Shown here: positions 7,626 through 15,403 of the stretch, one piece after another
Layout: each line of letters starts with the position of its first letter
Numbering within the stretch: the first letter of the stretch is position 1
Assembly (NCBI GenBank): GCA_000403945.1
Contig: APFI01000236.1
Location: 1 to 31,510, forward strand
From: Desulfovibrio sp. Dsv1
GTDB taxonomy: Bacteria > Desulfobacterota > Desulfovibrionia > Desulfovibrionales > Desulfovibrionaceae
Length of the DNA: 31,510 nt
Direction: 5' to 3'
Notes under the pieces: generated by a model
Told to the model about the DNA's origin: nothing
Databases searched by the model: none
The model's input: only the letters and a program-made list of their open reading frames with translations
Made by a program: the position numbers and the translations under genes

Positions 7626-8429
7626 GTGGACGGACGCAACGCCGGACCGGGTTTATTGCGCATTCTGGGCCGTCCCTGCCTGCGCGGCATCGATGCCGTG
7701 GGCGGCATGACATTGTTCATGCTGGAGGGGCTGCGCCAGATCTTCGCCAGCGCCAAAGTTTTTCCGCGTACCCTGCAACAGATCTATGTGATCGGCTACA
7801 AATCCCTGTCCGTGATTCTGCTGATCGGCATTTTCTGCGGCATGGTGCTGGGCTTGCAGGGCTATTACACCCTGGTCCAGTTCGGTTCCGTGGGCATGCT
7901 GGGCTCGGCCGTGTCCCTGAGCCTGATCCGCGAGCTGGGGCCGGTGCTCACGGCCATCATGCTCACCGGACGGGCGGGCTCGTCCATAGCCGCCGAAGTC
8001 GGGGTCATGCGCATCACGGACCAGATCGACGCCCTGGACGTCATGGACATCAATTCCATGGGCTATTTGGTCAGCCCGCGCATACTGGCCGCTCTGCTCT
8101 CCTTTCCCCTGCTCACGGCCATTTTCGACGTCACCGGCATCATCGGCGGCTATCTCACCGGCGTGCTCATGCTGGGCATCAACGAGGGAGCCTATTTTTA
8201 CCGCATCGCCAGTTCCGTGACCATGACCGACGTGACCGGCGGCTTCATCAAGGCTGTGGTTTTCGGTCTGCTGGTCGCCACGGTCTGCTGCCACCAGGGC
8301 TATTACACCCACCGCCGCCGCGACAGCGTGGGCCCCGAGGCTGTGGGCAACGCCACCACCTCGGCGGTGGTCATTTCCTGCGTGCTGATCCTGGCGGCGG
8401 ACTATGTGCTGACTTCCTTTTTACTGTAG
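7626..8429 (+). CDS. mlaE: MlaE-family lipid ABC transporter permease
   Basis: This 267-residue integral membrane protein matches MlaE, the permease of the MlaFEDB complex that moves phospholipids between the outer and inner membranes. Signatures are GMVLGLQGYYTLVQFG, ELGPVLTAIMLTGRAGSSIAAE, MRITDQIDALDVMDINSMGYLVSPR, and about five hydrophobic spans. The start is GTG 7626, supported by GAGG six bases upstream; the next candidates (for example ATG 7707) would cut the conserved N-terminal helix. mlaF follows after ten bases. Confidence 0.93.
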   Translation: MDGRNAGPGLLRILGRPCLRGIDAVGGMTLFMLEGLRQIFASAKVFPRTLQQIYVIGYKSLSVILLIGIFCGMVLGLQGYYTLVQFGSVGMLGSAVSLSLIRELGPVLTAIMLTGRAGSSIAAEVGVMRITDQIDALDVMDINSMGYLVSPRILAALLSFPLLTAIFDVTGIIGGYLTGVLMLGINEGAYFYRIASSVTMTDVTGGFIKAVVFGLLVATVCCHQGYYTHRRRDSVGPEAVGNATTSAVVISCVLILAADYVLTSFLL

Positions 8430-8439
8430 GCGGAAAACT

Positions 8440-9255
8440 GTGCGGGCCTGGGACATTGAATTTCGCGCCCTGAGCGTGGGTTACGGCGAGCACGTGGTGC
8501 TGCGCGACATCAACGCCGTCCTGCCGGGAGGCAAGGTTTCCGTCATCCTGGGCGGCTCGGGCTGCGGCAAGTCCACACTGCTCCGGCACATCATCGGCCT
8601 TTCGCGGCCCCTGTCCGGCGGCGTGTTCATCGGTGGCCGGAATCTGTTCGCCCTGAACCAGGCTGAATTCCGCCGCGTGCGCCGCCAGATGGGCGTGCTT
8701 TTCCAGGACGGCGCCCTGCTGGGCGCGCTCTCCCTGGCCCAAAACGTGACCCTGCCCCTGAGCGAGCATCTGCGCCTGCCCAAGCCCCTGATCCGCAAGG
8801 CGGCCCTGCGCGTGTTGCGCATGGTGGGGCTGGAGGATTTCGCCGATTTTTACCCCAACCAGTTGTCCGGCGGCATGCGCAAGCGCGCGGGCCTGGCCCG
8901 GGCCATCATCGCCGAGCCGCGCATTCTGCTCTGCGACGAACCCACGTCCGGTCTGGATCCCATCACCGCCGCCCGCATGGATGAACTGCTGCGCTCCATG
9001 CACCAGCAGTACGCCGACATGACCCTGGTGGTGGTCAGCCATGATCTGGCGAGCCTGCGCGCCATTGCCGACTACGTGCTGGTGCTGCGCGACGGCGGCG
9101 CGGTGTTCGCCGGCAACCCGGCCGAGCTGGAGGCCAGCCCGGATCCCTATCTACGGCAATTCCTCCGGCGTGAGGCCGGGGACCAGCGCCTGACCCTGCA
9201 TCAACCGGCGGACCCGGTGACGCGCGCGGCCCTGGACAAGTGGCTGGCGTCCTGA
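8440..9255 (+). CDS. mlaF: MlaF-family lipid ABC transporter ATPase
   Basis: This 271-residue ABC ATPase powers the Mla phospholipid transporter at the cytoplasmic face. Visible motifs are Walker A GGSGCGKST (38-46), the Q-loop region GVLFQDGALLGALS, signature LSGGMRKRAGLARA near 142, Walker B ILLCDEPTSGLDP near 163, and the switch histidine VVSHD near 200. GALS after the Q-loop is typical of MlaF rather than amino acid transporters. The start is a GTG, with GGCGGA about eight bases upstream. The gene is followed by a palindrome and a promoter before mlaD. Confidence 0.94.
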   Translation: MRAWDIEFRALSVGYGEHVVLRDINAVLPGGKVSVILGGSGCGKSTLLRHIIGLSRPLSGGVFIGGRNLFALNQAEFRRVRRQMGVLFQDGALLGALSLAQNVTLPLSEHLRLPKPLIRKAALRVLRMVGLEDFADFYPNQLSGGMRKRAGLARAIIAEPRILLCDEPTSGLDPITAARMDELLRSMHQQYADMTLVVVSHDLASLRAIADYVLVLRDGGAVFAGNPAELEASPDPYLRQFLRREAGDQRLTLHQPADPVTRAALDKWLAS

Positions 9256-9261
9256 ACGCGC

Positions 9262-9277
9262 CCCGGCGGCCGCCGGG
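9262..9277. repeat. 16-base perfect palindrome after mlaF
   Basis: CCCGGCGGCCGCCGGG reads the same on both strands. It lies six bases after the mlaF stop and just before the -35 box at 9279. It could pause or partly terminate polymerase from upstream, or bind a regulator, but it has no T-tract. Confidence 0.5.
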
Positions 9278-9278
9278 C

Positions 9279-9307
9279 TTGAAACTTTACATCCGGCTAC
9301 GTATAGT
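9279..9307 (+). promoter_or_regulatory. Predicted sigma-70-type promoter for mlaD-mlaC-mlaA
   Basis: TTGAAA (9279-9284) and TATAGT (9302-9307) are spaced by exactly 17 bases, close to consensus. The predicted start is about 9314, giving a leader of roughly 40 bases to mlaD. It lies in the only sizeable gap of the mla run, so the D-C-A genes may be expressed separately from E-F. Confidence 0.6.
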
Positions 9308-9355
9308 GAAAAATGTAATGTCCTGTCATATGGCAGTCTGGAGTCTGAAAAACGC

Positions 9356-9805
9356 ATGAACAGCGTCCGTGAAACCGCCGTGGGCATCTTTGTGTTGCTG
9401 GGCCTGATCTGTGTGGCCTATCTGGCCATCAAACTGGGCCGCATGGAATTTTTCCCCAACCAGGGCTTTGAGCTTTCCGCCCGCTTCGATTCCGCATCGG
9501 GCCTTCGGATTGGCGCGGATGTGGAGCTGGCGGGCGTGCCCGTGGGCCGGGTGGTGGCCGTCAGCCTTGATCCCGATCCCCTGCACAGCCAAGCCGTGGT
9601 GCGATTGCGCCTGGACAAGGACCTGCATCTTTCCGACGACAGCATTGCTTCCATTAAAACCAGCGGTCTGATCGGCGACAAATATGTCAGCCTCTCGCGG
9701 GGAGGTTCGGAAAAAAACCTCGCGTCCGGCGGCGTCATCACGGAGACGGAATCTCCGGTGGACCTGGAATCGCTGATCGGCAAATATGCTTTCGGAGGTG
9801 TTTAA
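9356..9805 (+). CDS. mlaD: MlaD-family MCE-domain substrate-binding protein
   Basis: This 149-residue protein has one N-terminal transmembrane helix (about residues 9-27, VGIFVLLGLICVAYLAIKLG) and a single MCE domain (about 38-116) with the family marks FDSASGLRIGADVELAGVPVGRV and IKTSGLIGDKYVSLSRGG. MCE hexamers form the periplasmic ring that passes phospholipids between MlaC and the MlaE permease. It is shorter than E. coli MlaD (183 aa), mainly at the C-terminus. mlaC starts one base after its stop, with its ribosome binding site inside this gene. Confidence 0.92.
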   Translation: MNSVRETAVGIFVLLGLICVAYLAIKLGRMEFFPNQGFELSARFDSASGLRIGADVELAGVPVGRVVAVSLDPDPLHSQAVVRLRLDKDLHLSDDSIASIKTSGLIGDKYVSLSRGGSEKNLASGGVITETESPVDLESLIGKYAFGGV

Positions 9806-9806
9806 C

Positions 9807-10463
9807 ATGCCCCGTGTTTTCACGCGCGCGCGCATTTTTGCCATGCTCTGCGCTCTGGCGCTGGGCCTGACAGTCCTTTCCGCGCCGGCGCATGCCGTCC
9901 CGGCGCCCGCCTCGCCCGCCCGCCAGGCCCTGGAAACCGCCACCAACCGCATTCTCGCCTGCATCAAGAACCCCGACTACGTCAATCCGGCCACCCGCGG
10001 CCCCCTGCGCCAGCAGATCGAGGACGAGGTGCTGCATATTTTTGATTTCAGAGAATTTTCCTCCCGCACGGTGGGCCCGCGCTGGCGCGGCTTCACGCCC
10101 CAGCAGCAGAAACAGTTCAGCGACGCCTTCGCGGATCTGCTGATCAGCACCTATGTAAACAGGATCGACGGCTACAACGGCGAGCAGGTGGCCTATAACG
10201 GCGAAATTTCCTCGGCTGCGGGCGACCGCACGGAAGTGCGCACCGTCATCACCATGAAGGACGGCAAAAAAGTGCCCGTGGCCTACCGCATGCTGCCCAA
10301 GGACGGCGGCTGGCGCGTCTATGATGTGCTAATCGAAAACATCAGTCTGGTAAAGAACTACCGTACCCAGTTTCAGGACATTCTGAACAGCGCAAGTCCG
10401 GATCGGCTCATAGAGCGTGTGCGCGTCAAAGTCCAGGAAGTACGTCAGCAAGATGCCAAGTAA
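9807..10463 (+). CDS. mlaC: MlaC-family periplasmic phospholipid-binding protein
   Basis: The 218-residue product matches MlaC/Ttg2D, the soluble shuttle between the outer-membrane MlaA complex and the inner-membrane MlaFED complex. A signal peptide covers about residues 1-31 with a likely cleavage after AHA. Family marks are FDFREFSSRTVGPRWRGFTPQQQKQF, the YNGE segment, and GGWRVYDVLIENISLVKNYRTQF. The frame opens at 9786, but ATG 9807 has GGAGGT eight bases upstream and starts the signal peptide. It overlaps mlaA by 11 bases. Confidence 0.92.
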   Translation: MPRVFTRARIFAMLCALALGLTVLSAPAHAVPAPASPARQALETATNRILACIKNPDYVNPATRGPLRQQIEDEVLHIFDFREFSSRTVGPRWRGFTPQQQKQFSDAFADLLISTYVNRIDGYNGEQVAYNGEISSAAGDRTEVRTVITMKDGKKVPVAYRMLPKDGGWRVYDVLIENISLVKNYRTQFQDILNSASPDRLIERVRVKVQEVRQQDAK

Positions 10464-11295
10464 CCCGCCCCTCTTCCGCGCCGGCGTCCCGGCCCTCTGT
10501 CTTCTTCTCCTCCTGGTCTGGGGTCGGCCCGGCATCGCGCATGCCGCTCCGGCGGACCCGCCCCGCGCGCCTTCCGCGGTCTATGCCGTCAGCCCGGAGC
10601 TGGCGCCCGGGGCCATTACCGTACACCCATACGGCCAGTTGCGGCAGCCCGACAGTCTGGACGATTACGACACTTCCCCGGCGGCCAGCATAGCCGACCC
10701 GCTGGAACCCTGGAACCGCTTCTGGTTCCACTTCAACGACATTTTCTATCTCTACATCGCCAGGGCCGCGTATAACACCTGGGTTTCCGTGACCCCCCAC
10801 CAGCTCCGCAGCGGCCTGAAGAACTTCTTCTCCAACACGCTCTTTCCCATGCGTTTCGTGAACAATATCCTCCAGTTCCGCTTTCTGGAGGCCGGGGTGG
10901 AGTTCGGACGCTTTTTCATCAACACCACCACCACGCTCGGCTTCGCGGACGTGGCTAGGGGCAAGAAAACCATCGTGCCCGTGGATCCCACCGGCGAGGA
11001 TTTCGGCCAGACCCTCGGGCGCTGGGGCATCGGCCACGGTTTTTATGTGGTGTGGCCCTTTATCGGCCCCAGTTCCGCGCGCGACAGCGTGGGCCGGATG
11101 GGCGACTGCTTTACGGACCCCTTTTTCCATGTCTGCCCTTGGGAACTGGCCACCAGCTCGGAACTGACCCTGCGCTTCAACGCGCTGGGCGACGTGCTGC
11201 CCATGTATGAGGATCTGAACAGCGCCGCCGTGGACCCTTATATCGCCATGCGGGAGGCGTATATCAACTTCCGCAATTCCCAGGTCAAACACTGA
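10453..11295 (+). CDS. mlaA: MlaA (VacJ)-family outer-membrane protein, no clear lipobox
   Basis: The 280-residue protein carries the MlaA/VacJ domain. Marks are DPLEPWNRFWFHFND (about residues 83-97), GLKNFFSNTLFPMRFVNNIL, GRFFINTTTTLGFADVA, and GEDFGQTLGRWGIGHGFYVV, which matches the family GDDFGQTLG...G. MlaA works with an outer-membrane porin to remove phospholipids from the outer leaflet. The N-terminus has a signal peptide ending in AHA rather than an LxxC lipobox, so it may not be a lipoprotein as in E. coli. ATG 10453 is inferred because it gives a proper signal peptide; the frame extends to GTG 10417. It overlaps the mlaC end, implying coupled translation. Confidence 0.9.
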   Translation: MPSNPPLFRAGVPALCLLLLLVWGRPGIAHAAPADPPRAPSAVYAVSPELAPGAITVHPYGQLRQPDSLDDYDTSPAASIADPLEPWNRFWFHFNDIFYLYIARAAYNTWVSVTPHQLRSGLKNFFSNTLFPMRFVNNILQFRFLEAGVEFGRFFINTTTTLGFADVARGKKTIVPVDPTGEDFGQTLGRWGIGHGFYVVWPFIGPSSARDSVGRMGDCFTDPFFHVCPWELATSSELTLRFNALGDVLPMYEDLNSAAVDPYIAMREAYINFRNSQVKH

Positions 11296-11344
11296 ACCTT
11301 GCCTTTTTGCCGCCAACGGCGTCAGGCTGCGCGGCCCGGGTCAC

Positions 11345-11383
11345 GCGGGCAAGCGCTCCCGCGCCGAACCGCTGCTTGCCCGC
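11345..11383. repeat. 10-bp inverted repeat between mlaA and the OppD-like gene
   Basis: GCGGGCAAGC (11345-11354) and GCTTGCCCGC (11374-11383) are perfect complements around a 19-base spacer. There is no T-tract. It may end the mla transcript in a Rho-dependent way or be an operator for the next gene. Confidence 0.4.
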
Positions 11384-11431
11384 CCTGCCGGCGAGCAACA
11401 TCCCAAGGATCGAAAAGGCACAGCTCCGCAC

Positions 11432-12418
<987 letters not shown>

Positions 12419-12715
12419 AACCATCCCCGGGGTATCGCCCGACCACCTGAGGGAGTCCCCTGATAAAATCCCTTGAGAATCTCTCGGTAAACGGGGACGG
12501 GGAGCTGCCGGAAAAATAGCCGTTCTTGCTCTGCTGAAGAGAAACGGTAGAGTCTGTACGGCAATCATTCCCGATGCCGGCACGGAAACACTTCTCCCTA
12601 TCATCATTCTGGCCAGTTTCGTCAGCGGTGATGGTCTGAATGAATGTTCGGCGGAATTCCCCCATATCGTGACGATAGATGCAAACCCTGCCTGAGCATC
12701 TTGCCCTCCTCCGGC
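12419..12715. other. Gene-free segment after the OppD-like gene
   Basis: No convincing gene is present. A minus-strand ATG at 12699 follows an excellent GGAGGAGGG, but its frame closes after 25 codons and the protein resembles nothing known. No clear terminator for the upstream ATPase was found. Confidence 0.4.
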
Positions 12716-12747
12716 AAAAAAAAAGGCCCCTCGTTGCGGGGGGCCTT
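12716..12747 (-). terminator. Strong intrinsic terminator of the microprotein unit
   Basis: On the minus strand AAGGCCCC and GGGGCCTT form a perfect 8-bp stem around a 9-base loop, followed by nine consecutive T. It lies 28 bases after the stop of the 25-aa ORF and therefore marks a real minus-strand transcript. Confidence 0.85.
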
Positions 12748-12774
12748 GTGGTCAGAAAAGTTGTTGTCAGGCTG

Positions 12775-12852
12775 TCAGGAGTGCTTGCGGGCAACATAGC
12801 GCCCGTAAGCGAACAGTGCCACTCCAAAGATAACGGCCAGAACGTATGTCAT
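12775..12852 (-). CDS. 25-aa predicted single-pass membrane microprotein
   Basis: The peptide reads MTYVLAVIFGVALFAYGR followed by YVARKHS. A hydrophobic helix spans about residues 3-21, with a basic tail that would remain in the cytoplasm. AAGGAG sits eight bases before the ATG, as good a ribosome binding site as any in the window. The ATG overlaps the TGA of the upstream 54-aa ORF (ATGA), and a strong terminator follows. I recognise no family. The size recalls small subunits of membrane complexes and type I toxin peptides, but nothing decides between these. Confidence 0.6.
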   Translation of the reverse strand: MTYVLAVIFGVALFAYGRYVARKHS

Positions 12853-13013
12853 CGCAGGCTCCTTATGGTTGAAATCGCCATGATGCCAAAAATGGCAGCG
12901 ACGAGCATTCCTGACGGATTGCGTTCAAAGAGAGCAATGCCGACCGCGATGGCAGCGATGTTGCCGCAAATCCCCGCAATCAGTTTGATTGTTTCCCTGT
13001 CTTGCTCGTTCAT
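12849..13013 (-). CDS. 54-aa predicted two-helix membrane microprotein
   Basis: The 54-residue ORF starts MNEQDRETIKLIAG and has two hydrophobic stretches, about residues 9-29 (ending in GIALF) and 36-50 (MLVAAIFGIMAISTI). A short ERNPSG turn joins them, giving a likely helical hairpin. GTGAGG lies five bases upstream of the ATG. Its stop overlaps the start of the 25-aa ORF, implying translational coupling. Its own ATG overlaps the TGA of an upstream open frame with no good start. I recognise no family. Expression is supported by the ribosome binding sites and the downstream terminator. Confidence 0.6.
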   Translation of the reverse strand: MNEQDRETIKLIAGICGNIAAIAVGIALFERNPSGMLVAAIFGIMAISTIRSLR

Positions 13014-13140
13014 CCCGACCTCACCCCATAGATAGCCATTTTCACGGCGTCCGTCCAGATGCTTCTGCCGTGTCTGCTCCGGCTTGCCCGAACCGTGTAG
13101 GCAGCTATCCTCTCACGTCCCGGTGGGGCCTTCTTCGCGT

Positions 13141-13195
13141 CTGTTTTCAATGAGCGCCGGGGCGGCTGAGCCGTTCCCCGTGTCGGTGAAAACAG
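13141..13195 (-). repeat. Large imperfect hairpin in the leader of the microprotein unit
   Basis: Outer arms CTGTTTTCA (13141-13149) and TGAAAACAG (13187-13195) are perfect complements. Inside, CGGGG/CCCCG (13158-13162/13176-13180) and CGGC/GCCG (13163-13166/13170-13173) extend the stem. It could be an RNA leader element of the minus-strand unit or a DNA site bound by a protein. Confidence 0.6.
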
Positions 13196-13201
13196 AATAA
13201 T

Positions 13202-13246
13202 TTTTTTCTATATCATAACCAGCACAAAAAGCAATTTTTTCTATAT
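13202..13246. repeat. 12-base AT-rich direct repeat
   Basis: TTTTTTCTATAT occurs at 13202-13213 and 13235-13246, 33 bases apart (three helical turns). It lies in the AT-rich tract between the microprotein unit and the receptor gene and could be a regulator-binding pair or UP-like promoter DNA. Confidence 0.5.
13207..13234 (-). promoter_or_regulatory. Weak candidate promoter for the microprotein unit
   Basis: On the minus strand TTGCTT (13234-13229) and TATAGA (13212-13207) are spaced by 16 bases. Transcription would start near 13200, immediately before the leader hairpin. The surroundings are AT-rich, so chance matches are likely. Confidence 0.3.
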
Positions 13247-13333
13247 GTTATTGATCCCGGTAACATGAAGATCGATTTTGTGAACGGGCGGGCTCCAGAA
13301 GCGGGGGGATATCCCTTACTCGGCGAGATTCCC

Positions 13334-13360
13334 TAAAGTTTCAGACGGCTCTGCCGATAT
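13334..13360 (+). promoter_or_regulatory. Sigma-28 (FliA)-type promoter of the chemotaxis receptor gene
   Basis: TAAAGTTT (13334-13341), 11 bases, GCCGATAT (13353-13360). The FliA consensus is TAAAGTTT-N11-GCCGATAA, so 15 of 16 bases match at the exact spacing. The receptor start lies about 140 bases downstream. Sigma-28 normally drives late flagellar and chemotaxis genes, which fits. Confidence 0.75.
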
Positions 13361-13430
13361 GCAGTGAATAGAATGATATCAAAACACAGGGAAGGCAATT
13401 CTGGCGATGGAAGCCCCGTCTAAAAAAACT

Positions 13431-13458
13431 GTGACAAGTTGTTTCCAAAGGATATACT
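13431..13458 (+). promoter_or_regulatory. Candidate second, sigma-70-type promoter of the receptor gene
   Basis: GTGACA (13431-13436), 16 bases, TATACT (13453-13458). The predicted start is near 13465, about 40 bases before the ATG. Confidence 0.4.
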
Positions 13459-13505
13459 TTACAATAACGCAAAATTTGCGCGCAAATTAACCAGCGGGAG
13501 AAAAC

Positions 13506-15256
13506 ATGAAACTCAGAACCAGGTTAACCATGTCTTTTGGCGGCATTTTATTGATACTGATACTTCTAGCCGGAACCTCAATAGTAAATCTTATGGAGAT
13601 AAGCGGCGAAGTCAACTCCATTGATAACATGTGGACCCCAAGCATTGTTTCCGTCATGACGCTGAACATCGAGCTGAACAGGATAAGAGCCGCTGTTTCC
13701 GGGAGTCTTGCTGAGAAAGACCAAGAAATGGTCAGATTTTACGAAAATCGCATTGCGGAATCCGCAAGTGTTGTCGCCAAGAATCTTGCGCTGTTTAAAG
13801 AAATATCGTCAAAAAGTTCCACCTCCGAAGAATTGGATTATTTGGCGCAGATAGACAAAACAGCGCCCGTATTGGCTGCGCTCAGGGACAGGCTATTTCC
13901 CCTGATCAAAGAGGGACAGCATGAAAAGGCGCTATCGCTGTTCAATTCGGAATATCTCCCGCTGTACAATAAAACAAGGGATGCCTATGAGGGTCTGGCA
14001 AAATAAGCCTCGCGCAGGCCAAGCAGGCCACGAAAGCCGCTGACGCCTTTGGAGACAACGCGGTTCTAATGGCTATCATTTTGACAGTGGCTGGAATTAT
14101 CATCTCCATTGTCCTGAGCTGGCTGCTTGTCCTCTCTGTCAATAAACAGCTGGGCAAGGACCCCGGAGAGCTGAATGGCATCACCCACCGGGTTGTGGAC
14201 GGCGATTACAATGTTGACGACGGCAGCCCGAAGGTTGGCGTCTACGGGGCCATTATACAGATGGTCCTGACCCTGAAAGAGAATATTGAAAACGCCCACC
14301 GGGAATCGAAAAACGCCAAGGAGCAGTCTCAAAAAGCCCACGAGGCCATGGAACGGGCTGAAGCCGCCAGCCGGGACGCTCAGGCCAAAGCTTCGGCCAT
14401 GCATGCGGCCACTGACAAACTGGAAGAATTAGGCAGCGCGCTTTCCTCGGCATCCACCGAACTCTCAGCCCAGATCGAGCAGTCCGACCGGAACTCCGCC
14501 GAGGCCTCCCAGCGCCTTTCCGAAGCCGCCACGGCCATGAACGAGATGAACTCCACCGTGCAGGAAGTGGCCCGCAATGCCTCTTCCGCTTCCTCAGCTT
14601 CCAGCGAAACCAGGGAAAAGGCCGAAGCCGGCGCGCAGGTTGTGGAAAAGGCCGTGCGCAGCATTGAGCATGTCCATCATCAGATGTCCCGGGAGCTCAA
14701 GGATGACATGACCCAGCTCAACGAGCACGCCCGCTCCATTGACCAGATCATGGGCGTCATTTCGGATATCGCGGACCAGACCAACCTGCTGGCGCTGAAC
14801 GCGGCCATTGAGGCCGCCCGCGCGGGCGAGGCCGGGCGCGGCTTCGCCGTGGTGGCCGACGAAGTGCGCAAGCTGGCCGAAAAGACCATGGCTTCCACCC
14901 ACGATGTGGGCAATGCCATCAAGTCCATCCAGGAAAGCACCGCCAGGAGCACAGCTTCGGTGGACAACGCCGTGGCGAGGATTGAGGAAGCCACACAGTT
15001 CGCCAACGAATCCGGCCGTGCCCTGAAAGAGATCGTGGGCACGGCTGAAGTCACGGCTGATCAGGTCAACGCCATCGCCACAGCCAGCGAGGAGCAGTCC
15101 GCCGCCAGCGAGGAGATCGACCACTCCATTCTCGAATGCAATGATATGGGCAAACTGATCGCCGATGCCATGGCCCAGGCGGCCAAGGCCGTGTCCAATC
15201 TGACCGTCCAGGCGCAGGAGCTTACGGAACTGATTCATAAAATGAAAAACGTCTAA
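13506..15256 (+). pseudogene. Methyl-accepting chemotaxis protein, split by a -1-base frameshift
   Basis: The first frame (13506-14006, 166 aa) encodes TM1 (about residues 9-29) and a helical 4HB-type periplasmic sensor, and ends at TAA after ...YEGLAK. The second frame (about 14001-15256) continues without a gap as ISLAQAKQATKAADAFGDN, then TM2 (AIILTVAGIIISIVLSWLL), a diverged HAMP-like linker, a coiled coil, and the MCP signalling domain with its hairpin tip DQTNLLALNAAIEAARAGE. One base missing in the A4 run of GCAAAATAAGCC (near 14001) explains the break; restored, the protein would be 583 aa. GGGAG five bases upstream supports ATG 13506. The sensor half appears AT-richer than the signalling half. 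The break could be decay, phase variation, -1 slippage on A-AAA-TAA, or a sequencing error. Confidence 0.85.
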
Positions 15257-15296
15257 CAAAGACAGCGCTGGTCCGGAAACGGGGCCGCCTTGCGAG

Positions 15297-15326
15297 AAGA
15301 ACCCCCGGCCATGCCCGGGGGTTCTT
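15297..15326 (+). terminator. Intrinsic terminator of the receptor gene
   Basis: A 12-bp perfect stem, AAGAACCCCCGG / CCGGGGGTTCTT with loop CCATGC, begins 40 bases after the receptor stop. The downstream T-tract is short, but the A/T-rich base of the stem serves the same role. Confidence 0.65.
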
Positions 15327-15353
15327 CATATGGCGAGGGGGTCTTCATACAAC

Positions 15354-15376
15354 AAAAAGGAGCGCCGGAGCGCTCC
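15354..15376 (-). terminator. Intrinsic terminator of ilvC
   Basis: On the minus strand GGAGCGC-TCCG-GCGCTCC (perfect 7-bp stem) is followed by TTTTTG. It lies 28 bases after the ilvC stop, back to back with the receptor terminator. Confidence 0.85.
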
Positions 15377-15403
15377 CTGAAAAAAGCAGGATGATGCCCC
15401 GGA

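Noticed and set aside
5121..11420. Similar stretches CCCAAGGATACGAAAAGCA before argS (5121) and CCCAAGGATCGAAAAGGCA before the OppD-like gene (11402)
   Set aside because: Probably chance similarity around AAGG ribosome-binding sequence; no third copy was seen.
12679..13035. Plus-strand open frame of 118 codons
   Set aside because: Antisense to the two microprotein ORFs, which have better ribosome binding sites and a terminator; contains the A-run of that terminator.
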